Below, one piece after another: positions 45,502 through 52,575 of a DNA stretch of 64,000 nt (positions within the stretch are counted from its first letter, which is position 1; the number at the start of each line of letters is the position of its first letter). Under the pieces are notes generated by a model. That model saw only the letters and a program-made list of their open reading frames with translations, had not been told where the DNA came from and ran no database searches. The position numbers were made by a program, and so were the translations under genes. Origin of the DNA: Rhodanobacter sp. 7MK24 (lineage in GTDB: Bacteria; Pseudomonadota; Gammaproteobacteria; Xanthomonadales; Rhodanobacteraceae); contig NZ_JACYXL010000008.1 in the NCBI RefSeq assembly GCF_014842995.1, forward strand, positions 1 to 64,000. The letters run 5' to 3'.

Positions 45502-45963
45502 TCAGGAGTCGGTGGACAGGTGGGAACGGAGTCGGTCGAGATCGCGCTTGAGGCTGCGCAGTTCGTCCACCTCGCAACCAGCGGCGCACAACACTTCGTT
45601 CGGCACGGCGTTGGCGCGCTTCTTCAGCGCACGGCCTTCGGCAGTAAGGGTGATCACCACCTGACGCTCATCCTCGGCCGAACGGGCACGGTCGAGCAAG
45701 CCGGCGGCTTGCAGGCGCTTGAGCAGGGGCGTGAGCGTGGCCGAGTCCAAGTATAGCCGTTCGCCGATCTCCGACACGGTCAGGCCGTCGTGCTCCCACA
45801 GCACCAGCATCACCAGGTACTGCGGGTAGGTGAGCTCCAATGCATGCAGCAGCTTGCGGTAGAGCTTGCCCATCGCCAGGTTTGCCGCATACAGCGCAAA
45901 GCACACCTGCTGATCGAGGAGCAGGGGCGAATTGGCTTGGGCGGTGGTCTGGCGAGTGCTCAT
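45502..45963 (-). CDS. ohrR: MarR-family organic hydroperoxide sensor OhrR
   Basis: 153 residues. The sensing Cys21 lies in [14 protein letters not shown], and Cys126 and Cys130 (LCAAGC) near the C-terminus make this a 2-Cys type, as in Xanthomonas. The winged helix is [36 protein letters not shown]. It should repress ohr and itself until oxidised by organic hydroperoxides. A matching operator overlaps its own promoter. Confidence 0.94.
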   Translation of the reverse strand: MSTRQTTAQANSPLLLDQQVCFALYAANLAMGKLYRKLLHALELTYPQYLVMLVLWEHDGLTVSEIGERLYLDSATLTPLLKRLQAAGLLDRARSAEDERQVVITLTAEGRALKKRANAVPNEVLCAAGCEVDELRSLKRDLDRLRSHLSTDS

Positions 45964-45973
45964 GGCTGCAGTA

Positions 45974-45994
45974 TATATAGCGCGCTATTTAATA
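45974..45994. promoter_or_regulatory. Candidate OhrR operator upstream of ohrR
   Basis: Core TAGCGCGCTA with flanking TATA and TTTAATA, 11 bases before the ohrR start. It would allow autoregulation. It overlaps A/T-rich sequence that could be a -10 region. Confidence 0.7.
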
Positions 45995-46025
45995 GCAAGA
46001 TAAATATTCCGGCGAATGAGGGCGG

Positions 46026-47132
46026 TCAGTCGGCCATCTCGTCCCTGATGCCATCGAACAGGTCGCGCTGTACGGCATAGTTGTCGACATCGACAAAGCC
46101 CGACAAGCCCACGCCGACGAGGCGGTAGCGGCTGTCGGCGGAGTGCTCCACGCGGGTACGCAGGGCACATGCCATGTCGGCCAGTTCGCGTTCGGATTCC
46201 GGTCTTTGCGCGGGAGTGAGGCTGCGGGTGAGGGTGTGAAAGTCCGCAGTCTTCAGCTTCAGCACGACGGTGCGTGCGATGCGCCCGTCTTGCGCTTCGC
46301 GCTGGTGCGCGGCCCAGGCCTTTTCTGCAAGGCGGCGGATGTGCGGTTCCAGCTCGTCCAGGGTGAGGTCACGCTCGAAGGTGTCCTCCGCAGATACCTG
46401 CAAGGTGGGGCGGCCGGGCGTCACCGGGTGATCGTCGATGCCCAGCGACAACTCATGCAGGCGTCGCCCCCAGCGGCCGAAGCGCTGCTCCAGCTCTTCC
46501 GCCGCGAATGCTCGCAGGTCGCCCACGGTGGCCAGACCCAATGCGGTCAGCTTGCCTTCCATCACCTTGCCCACGCCCGGCAGGCGGCCGATCGGCAACG
46601 GAGCGAGGAAATCCAGCACGTCGCGTGGGCGCACCACGAACAGGCCATCGGGCTTGCGGAAGTCCGAGGCGATCTTGGCGAGGAACTTGTTCGGCGCCAC
46701 GCCGGCGGAGGCGGTGAGCTGCGTTTCCTCGCGAATCGCCGCGCGGATCGCCTCGGCGGTGGCGGTGGCCGAGGGCAGGCCGGTTCGGGTCTCGGTGACG
46801 TCGAGGTAGGCCTCGTCCAGCGAGAGCGGCTCGATCAAGTCGGTATGCCGCGCGAAGATCTCGCGCACCTGCCGCGACACCGCCTTGTAGCGCGTGAAGT
46901 CCGGCGGCACGAAGACAGCCTGCGGACACAGCCGTTCCGCGCGTACCGCCGGCATCGCCGAGCGCACGCCGAACTTGCGTGCCTCGTAGCTGGCCGCACA
47001 CACCACCGAGCGCGCGCCCCTCCATGCGACCACGACGGGCAGGCCGCGCAGCGAAGGGTCGTCGCGCTGCTCCACCGACGCGTAGAACGCATCCATGTCG
47101 ACGTGGAGGATTTTGCGCGGCGGGGTGGGCAC
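46026..47132 (-). CDS. dinB: DNA polymerase IV (Y-family)
   Basis: 368 residues, usual for DinB. The catalytic acidic residues are in HVDMDAFYASVE and SLDEAYLDVT. The steric-gate region and finger (GRPVVVAWRGARSVVCAASYEARKFGVRSAM, in slightly altered form) are present. The helix-hairpin-helix LPGVGKVMEGKL and the little-finger domain follow. It copies past lesions and lacks proofreading. No LexA box was searched for by matrix; I see none that is obvious. It is separated from the upstream ATP-grasp gene by a hairpin. Confidence 0.95.
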   Translation of the reverse strand: MPTPPRKILHVDMDAFYASVEQRDDPSLRGLPVVVAWRGARSVVCAASYEARKFGVRSAMPAVRAERLCPQAVFVPPDFTRYKAVSRQVREIFARHTDLIEPLSLDEAYLDVTETRTGLPSATATAEAIRAAIREETQLTASAGVAPNKFLAKIASDFRKPDGLFVVRPRDVLDFLAPLPIGRLPGVGKVMEGKLTALGLATVGDLRAFAAEELEQRFGRWGRRLHELSLGIDDHPVTPGRPTLQVSAEDTFERDLTLDELEPHIRRLAEKAWAAHQREAQDGRIARTVVLKLKTADFHTLTRSLTPAQRPESERELADMACALRTRVEHSADSRYRLVGVGLSGFVDVDNYAVQRDLFDGIRDEMAD

Positions 47133-47167
47133 GGTGGGATTCTAGAGAAGGTTCGATCAATCGGCCT

Positions 47168-47207
47168 TTTTGCACGTCATCCCGGCCTTTGTCGGGATGA
47201 CGTGCAA
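47168..47207 (-). terminator. 16-bp hairpin between the ATP-grasp gene and dinB
   Basis: Bases 47168-47183 pair perfectly with 47192-47207 (8-base loop). On the minus strand the stem is 13 bases after the ATP-grasp stop; no T-run follows, so its strength as a terminator is unclear. Confidence 0.5.
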
Positions 47208-47219
47208 AGCGGTGGTTCT

Positions 47220-48098
47220 CTAGGCGTTCGCGATACTTGTCAACCGTGCGACGAGCCGCTCCGCATAGCTTTCCGCCGCATCGGGTCGTATCGCGAGATG
47301 CAGGAACGGTTCGATCAACTCGGCCTCCATCAGCAGGAAGCGCCCGTCGCACATCACGCCATCGATGCGTGCATAGGCCGGGTTGGCGTGGCCGGCACGT
47401 TCCACGGCAGCCAGCACGGCCTGCGCCGCGGCGAGTGCCGGCGCGGGCGCTTCGGCCAGTTCCGCGCTGCCGCCGTGTTCGCCCTGCACGCGATAGTCGC
47501 CGGCCTTCGGCAACTTGCGCACGGCGTGGCTGAAGACGCTGTCGAAGAACAGCAGCGACCATTCGCCGTCGCGCTGGATTTCCGCCACGAACGGCTGCAC
47601 CAGCCAGTCGCCGGCGGGCAGCGCGGCGAGGGCCTGCGCGAACGCCGGATCCCCCGCAACGCCGCGCAAGGTGCGCCACGCGCCGCCGCTCACGGCCGGC
47701 TTCACCACCACGTCCTGCCCGTGCAGGGTTTGCAGCGCCGCCGGCAATTCCGCCGTGTCTGCGAGGCGCGTCGGAATGACATCCACGCCGACTTGCGCCA
47801 GTTCTAGCAGGTAACGCTTGTCGCTGTTCCAGCGCAGCAGGCGGCTGTCATTGACGGTGGGAACGCCCAGCGCGTCGAGCTGATCCAGCCAGCGCAGGAA
47901 CTGCGGATAGAGTCGAAAGTAATCCCACACACTGCGGATCAGGACGGCGTCGAAACGCGACCAGTCCACGTCCGGGTCGCTCCATATGCAGGGTACGGGC
48001 TGCACGCCGAGGCGGGTGAGTGTGGCGACGAAATGCGCGTCGTCGGGATGGACGCCGGCATGCGTGGCGTCGGTGGCAAGGGCTAGCTGGATGGACAT
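47220..48098 (-). CDS. ATP-grasp family ligase
   Basis: 292 residues. It has the layout of a RimK/glutathione-synthetase-like ATP-grasp enzyme: an N-terminal part (RFDAVLIRSVWDYF), NDSRLLRWNSDKRYLLELAQVGVDV, the ATP-lysine strand DVVVKPAVSGGAWRT, a loop VQGEHGGSAE and a metal-binding end RFLLMEAELIEP. Relatives include cycloserine DcsG and peptide-forming ligases. The substrates are unknown, and no partner biosynthetic gene is beside it. The start at 48098 (MSIQLALATDATHAG) is preferred over an upstream Met that would overlap non-coding-looking sequence. Confidence 0.82.
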   Translation of the reverse strand: MSIQLALATDATHAGVHPDDAHFVATLTRLGVQPVPCIWSDPDVDWSRFDAVLIRSVWDYFRLYPQFLRWLDQLDALGVPTVNDSRLLRWNSDKRYLLELAQVGVDVIPTRLADTAELPAALQTLHGQDVVVKPAVSGGAWRTLRGVAGDPAFAQALAALPAGDWLVQPFVAEIQRDGEWSLLFFDSVFSHAVRKLPKAGDYRVQGEHGGSAELAEAPAPALAAAQAVLAAVERAGHANPAYARIDGVMCDGRFLLMEAELIEPFLHLAIRPDAAESYAERLVARLTSIANA

Positions 48099-48324
48099 GT
48101 GGACGCTCTCGAAAGTAAGGGCGCCCTTGTCGATAAGGATCGCGTGCCGAGCGTGGCGGATGGCTCCGTCGCAGCACCCCTCGGCGCGGACTGCGCGGCG
48201 CGGATGCCAACGCAACAGGGTCGCATCGCAGGGCGATGCATGGCGCCTATTTTTTTACCGCGCTGGGCAGCTGTCAATCGGGCGTATGCTGGTTTCCTGT
48301 ATCCGTTGATGCCCTGGAGCCTTC

Positions 48325-49077
48325 ATGCCGCTCGACATGATCCATGCCGGGCCTTCGATGCTCGCCGCCTTCCTTGCTTCGCTGGTGGAATGCGTGGAAG
48401 CCTTGACCGTGGTGCTGGCAGTAGGCGCGGTGCGCGGCTGGCGCAGTGCGCTGGCAGGCAGTGCGTCGGGCTTGCTGGCGCTGCTTCTGCTGGTCGTGGC
48501 ATTGGGCCACGCGCTCACCCGCATCCCGCTGCAGAAATTGCAAATGGTGGTAGGCGCCCTGCTGCTGCTGTTCGGCATGCGCTGGTTGCGCAAGGCCGTG
48601 CTGCGCGCGGCGGGGGTGATCGCGCTGCACGACGAGACGGCGATCTACGAACGCGCGGCGCAGGCGCTGCGCGGCCAGGGCGCCGCTGCACACGCGTGGG
48701 ACAGGCTGGCCTTCGCGACAGCTTTCAAGATCACCGTGCTCGAAGGCATCGAGGTGGTGTTCATCGTGCTCGCCATCGGCGCCGGTCGTCCCGGCCTCAT
48801 GTGGCCGGCCAGTCTCGGTGCGCTGGCAGCGTTGATGGTGGTGGTGGCGTTGGGCGTGGTGGTGCACAAGCCGCTGGCGCGCGTGCCGGAAAACACCTTG
48901 AAGTTCGCAGTGGGCGTGCTGCTGTCTGCGTTCGGCACGTACTGGGCGGGCGAGGGAATGGGCTATGCGTGGCCGGGTGCTGACGGCGCCATTCCGTTGC
49001 TGGTATGCGTTTTCCTCGCAGTGGCGATGCTGTGCGTGGCCCGGTGTCGGCGCGTGGCAGGGGGAGTCGCTCAATGA
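48325..49077 (+). CDS. COG4280-type predicted membrane protein
   Basis: 250 residues, six to seven spans. The N-terminal AAFLASLVECVEALTVVLAVGAVRGW and the mid-protein TAFKITVLEGIEVVFIVLAIG repeat the same pattern (ExxEALT / LEGIEVVF) and look like the two halves of a metal-ion transport fold of the LysE/GDT1 type. This is the COG4280 family, with no assigned transport substrate. Start by position at 48325; a second M at 48337 is possible. The next gene overlaps its stop. Confidence 0.72.
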   Translation: MPLDMIHAGPSMLAAFLASLVECVEALTVVLAVGAVRGWRSALAGSASGLLALLLLVVALGHALTRIPLQKLQMVVGALLLLFGMRWLRKAVLRAAGVIALHDETAIYERAAQALRGQGAAAHAWDRLAFATAFKITVLEGIEVVFIVLAIGAGRPGLMWPASLGALAALMVVVALGVVVHKPLARVPENTLKFAVGVLLSAFGTYWAGEGMGYAWPGADGAIPLLVCVFLAVAMLCVARCRRVAGGVAQ

Positions 49078-49280
49078 GCTGGTTGCGTACGATCGCAAGC
49101 GAACTCTGGGGCTTGTTCGTCGACGACGGGCGCTATGCATTCACCATCGTGGCCTGGCTGCTGCTGGCGTGGCTGGTGTTGCCGCTGTTGCAGCTTGGCG
49201 ACGATTGGAACGCGCTGGTGTTCGCGGCCGGCCTGCTCGCGATCCTGGTCGAGAGCGTGTTGCGCCGCGCGCGACCGTGA
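49074..49280 (+). CDS. Small two-span membrane protein
   Basis: 68 residues. Spans FTIVAWLLLAWLVLPLLQL and WNALVFAAGLLAILVESVL. It overlaps the stop of the COG4280 gene (ATGA), with GGGGAG upstream, so it is almost certainly co-translated with it. Probably a small subunit or accessory of that membrane protein. Confidence 0.75.
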   Translation: MSWLRTIASELWGLFVDDGRYAFTIVAWLLLAWLVLPLLQLGDDWNALVFAAGLLAILVESVLRRARP

Positions 49281-49300
49281 GTTGCGCGCGGCGCCGGGTT

Positions 49301-49630
49301 CTAGCTGGCGTCGTCCCAGAACACCTCGACCGCATCGGGGTTCATGAACCCCCATATGGGCGTGCCCAGCCGCACGAGGCCGTTGCGGATGCGATGGGTG
49401 GTTTCGTCGTAGGCCGAGATGCGATAGATCATCTGGTACTTCGAAGTGGTGAACCACATCGACAACGGCACGGACAGCCAGAAGGTGCTGGATTTTGCAT
49501 GCAGGATGCGCAGGCCGTTGGCGCCGGCCCAGTCCTGCAACAGGGCCTTGGCGTTCTGCAAATGGCGCCAGCTCAGCCAGATCGCCACGGCGATCAACAG
49601 CACGAGCAGCAACGGTGTGGTTCTGGTCAT
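49301..49630 (-). CDS. Membrane-anchored small protein, paralog 1
   Basis: 109 residues. An N-terminal anchor MTRTTPLLLVLLIAVAIWLSW is followed by HLQNAKALLQDWAGANGLRILHAKSSTFWLSVPLSMWFTTSK and a C-terminal WDDAS end. It is a clear paralog of the gene at 50685, sharing TPLLL, LLQDWA-AN, IL, LSMWFT/LSLWFT and WDD. Function unknown. The two flank the exported DUF6624-like gene. Confidence 0.72.
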   Translation of the reverse strand: MTRTTPLLLVLLIAVAIWLSWRHLQNAKALLQDWAGANGLRILHAKSSTFWLSVPLSMWFTTSKYQMIYRISAYDETTHRIRNGLVRLGTPIWGFMNPDAVEVFWDDAS

Positions 49631-49896
49631 CTTGCCTCCATGAATTCCCTATGCGCAGCGTGAGCCGTGTTGCGCGGTTGCGCAAGCCATCCTGTCCGTG
49701 CTGGCCACGCTTCCATCCGCCTGTGCCGTTCTGCCGCACGGCAGGAGGGCACAGCAATGAACTCGTTCTGCACGACGCTGTCGGAACGTCTGGTGCGTTT
49801 GGCCGTCACATGCCGGTCTTTGCCATTGGGTGTTTGTCCCCGGCATGCCAATGCTGTTCGCGGGTCGGACAATTTGCCAGCAGAGGGAGTACGCAG

Positions 49897-50613
49897 ATGC
49901 GAAAGTCGTGGGCAGTGGCCACGGTGGTGGCGTTGATGGTGTCGGGCGGACCGGCGACGGCGCAGGCAGGAGATGACTGGGATGCGCAGATGGCCAAGCA
50001 ATGCCCGGATATGGTGGCGTGGATGCATGCGAAGGAAGCCGAGGTCACTGCGGATCGAAAGGCGCATCCCCTGGGCAAGCCCAGTGAACCGGAATTGCGT
50101 GCCGGGTTGTTGAAGATGGGCGATGCCGATCAGAAAGCGCGCAATGCAGTCATTGCCGACGGATACAAGCATCAGGAACTGGCAAAGACGGTGCTCGCTG
50201 TCGATGCCCGCAATCTCCCGCGCATCAAGCAGATCGATACCGTGCAGGGATTCCCCACGCCGGTCCAGGTGGGTAACGACGGCGTACAGGCGGCTTTCAT
50301 ACTGGTGCAGCATGCCGACCGCGATCCGGCCTTTCAGGCGCACGTGCTCGACGAATTGAAATCGCGGCCTGACCAGGGTGGTGTCGGTGCACAGGATTAC
50401 GCCCTGCTCACGGATCGTGTGTTGCTGGCGCAGCACAAGTTGCAGCGCTATGGCACGCAGTTCACGGCGACGGACGGCAAGACGCAAATGCAGCCGAGGC
50501 CCATGGAAGACCCGGCCAACGCGGACAAGCGCCGTACCGCCATCGGCCTGCCGCCGTTGGCGGACTATGCGTGCATGCTGGGGGTGACGTATCGAGTGCC
50601 GGCAAAGTCTTGA
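49897..50613 (+). CDS. Exported DUF6624-like protein
   Basis: 238 residues. A signal peptide (MRKSWAVATVVALMVSGGPATAQA) is followed by a helical domain with EVTADRKAHPLGKPSEPELRAGLLKMGDADQKARNAV, then a region QHADRDPAFQAHVLDEL ... VGAQDYALLTDRVLL and QRYGTQF that fits DUF6624. Function unknown, periplasmic. GAGGGAG lies 6 bases before the ATG. Confidence 0.7.
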   Translation: MRKSWAVATVVALMVSGGPATAQAGDDWDAQMAKQCPDMVAWMHAKEAEVTADRKAHPLGKPSEPELRAGLLKMGDADQKARNAVIADGYKHQELAKTVLAVDARNLPRIKQIDTVQGFPTPVQVGNDGVQAAFILVQHADRDPAFQAHVLDELKSRPDQGGVGAQDYALLTDRVLLAQHKLQRYGTQFTATDGKTQMQPRPMEDPANADKRRTAIGLPPLADYACMLGVTYRVPAKS

Positions 50614-50684
50614 GCGACGCCGGTGCTGCCTTGAACGGAGCGATGCAGCGTCGCGCGGCGCGTGATGCGCTGGACAGGAAACGC

Positions 50685-51005
50685 TTACGCCTCGTCGTCC
50701 CAGCGCACATCGATGGCATCGCCGTCCACCGTGCCCCAGAACGTGCCCAGTCGTATCCAGGCGTGGCGGATGCGATGAGTGGATTCGTCGAGCACTTCCA
50801 CATGGTAGAGGCTCTGGGCCCTTGATGAGGTAAACCACAGCGACAGCGGTGGGACGCCAGTCCGCTTCGTGCTCAGGATGAGCAGCTTGTTGGCGCGTGC
50901 CCAGTCTTGCAGCAGGGACTGCACGGCGCGGTAATGCTGCCATCCCCAGTAGCTGGCTATAACGGCGCCAACCGTGGCCAGCAGCAGCGGTGTGGGATGG
51001 GTCAT
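50685..51005 (-). CDS. Membrane-anchored small protein, paralog 2
   Basis: 106 residues. Anchor TPLLLATVGAVIASYWGWQHY, then SLLQDWARANKLLILSTKRTGVPPLSLWFTSSRAQSLYHVEVLDESTHRIRHAWIRLGT and WDDEA. The ESTHRIR...LGT segment corresponds to ETTHRIR...LGT in paralog 1. Function unknown. It starts 111 bases from the divergent APC permease gene. Confidence 0.72.
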   Translation of the reverse strand: MTHPTPLLLATVGAVIASYWGWQHYRAVQSLLQDWARANKLLILSTKRTGVPPLSLWFTSSRAQSLYHVEVLDESTHRIRHAWIRLGTFWGTVDGDAIDVRWDDEA

Positions 51006-51116
51006 GGCGTTCGATTTCCCCCGGAGCTCGGGATAGGGTGCGCTGGCCAGGCAGGCCGTGCGGGCCATGGCGTGGCGGGGCTGGTGGAAGTGCCGGCACA
51101 ATGGCAAGGTTGCCGG

Positions 51117-52442
51117 ATGACGAACGAAACCAGCTCCCCTGCCTACCTGCGCCGGCTCGGCGTGTGGGACGGCGCGATGATCGTGGTCGGCGGCGTGATC
51201 GGCGCCGGTATCTTCCGCACGCCGGCCACGGTGGCGGAACGCACGGCTTCCGGCCTGCCGTTGCTGGCGGTGTGGGTGCTGGGCGGCCTGCTCACGCTCA
51301 CCGGAGTGCTGTGCTACGCGGAGCTGGGTTCGCGGCGGCCGCACGCGGGTGGCATCTACCTCTACATCCGCGAAGCCTTCGGTTCGCTGCCGGGCTTCTT
51401 GTTCGGCTGGGCGATGGCGCTGATCAACTACCCCGGCAGCGTGGCCGCGGTGGCCACCACTTTCGCCGATTATTTCTGCAAGGCGCTCGACCTGCCGTTG
51501 CCGTGGGTGAAGCCGGTGGGCGTGGCCGCAATCGTGTTCATCGTGGGAGTGAACCTCACTGGTATCCGCGCCGGCGCGATGATGCAGAACATCTTCGCGG
51601 TGCTGAAGCTCGCCGCCATCGCGATGCTGGTGGCGGTGGGGCTGGCGCTGGCGCACGGCCATCTCGGCGGCGTGCTGGCGAACGACGCCACGCATCCCGT
51701 ATCCGGCGGAGCCTTCGTGGGTGCGTTGCTGCCGGTGCTGTTCACCTACGGCGGCTTCCATTATTTGAACGACCTTGCCGGAGAGGTGCGCGACCCGCAG
51801 CGGACGCTGCCGCGCGCCCTGCTGCTCGGCATGCTGGGCGTAGTGCTGGCTTATGTGCTGGCGAACGTGGCCTACCTCACCGGCCTGGGTCACGCGGGAC
51901 TGGCCAGCAGCTCCGCGCCCGCGGCCGACCTGATGCGGCGGCTGTTCGGTGAGACCGGCGCCAAGGTGATGGCGGTCGGCATCGCCTGCTCCACCTTCGG
52001 CTATTGCAGCATCGCCATCGCCGGCGGTGCGCGCGTGATGCAGACCATGGGTGCCGACGGCATGCTGTTCCGCGCGGTGGGTTACATCGACCCGCGCACG
52101 CGCACACCGCAGGTGGCGCTGGTGGCGCTGGGCGCGTGGACGGTGGTGCTGGTGCTGTGGGGCAACTTCGGTCAGCTGGTGGACTACACCGCCGTGGGCG
52201 AGTGGCTGGGCCACGCCGTCGGCATCGGCACGCTGTTCTGGTACCGCTGGAAGTTCGTGGACGAACCGGCGCCGTACCGCGTGCCGCTGTTCCCGCTGAT
52301 GCCGCTGGTGTTCGTGCTCACTGTGACCGGGGTGATCGTCGCCACTGCGATTTCCTCGCCGCGCGATGCGGGCATGAGCCTGCTCATCATCGCGTTGGGC
52401 GCACCGGTGTATTGGCTGTGGCAGCGGTGGCAGCGGCGTTGA
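51117..52442 (+). CDS. APC-family amino acid permease
   Basis: 441 residues, about 12 spans. The first-helix motif GGVIGAGIFRTPATVA and YAELGSRRPHAGGIYLYIREAFG are typical of the L-type/SteT-like exchangers. FTYGGFHYLNDLAGEVRDPQRTLPRALL marks the sixth helix and following loop. It imports or exchanges an amino acid; which one is not evident. GGATGA start with a weak ribosome site. Confidence 0.88.
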   Translation: MTNETSSPAYLRRLGVWDGAMIVVGGVIGAGIFRTPATVAERTASGLPLLAVWVLGGLLTLTGVLCYAELGSRRPHAGGIYLYIREAFGSLPGFLFGWAMALINYPGSVAAVATTFADYFCKALDLPLPWVKPVGVAAIVFIVGVNLTGIRAGAMMQNIFAVLKLAAIAMLVAVGLALAHGHLGGVLANDATHPVSGGAFVGALLPVLFTYGGFHYLNDLAGEVRDPQRTLPRALLLGMLGVVLAYVLANVAYLTGLGHAGLASSSAPAADLMRRLFGETGAKVMAVGIACSTFGYCSIAIAGGARVMQTMGADGMLFRAVGYIDPRTRTPQVALVALGAWTVVLVLWGNFGQLVDYTAVGEWLGHAVGIGTLFWYRWKFVDEPAPYRVPLFPLMPLVFVLTVTGVIVATAISSPRDAGMSLLIIALGAPVYWLWQRWQRR

Positions 52443-52575
52443 AAATGCACGCCGCTTGCTGCGTGCGTAGATCCAACGGCCGCTACCAAAGAGTCGTTTG
52501 GATCATGCCTGCCGACGCAAGCCGTTCCAGGTGCGAAAGGATCGACAACACACGAACCATGCGGGGTAGACGTGC

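Noticed and set aside
47220-48098. ATP-grasp gene as a partner of the DUF1704 gene
   Set aside because: Such partners are adjacent elsewhere, but here the genes are 37 kb apart on different strands.
49757-49936. Small plus-strand frame with a good GGAGG ribosome site, 59 codons
   Set aside because: It overlaps the start of the DUF6624-like gene, has no recognisable pattern, and was not supported by anything else; kept only as a possibility.
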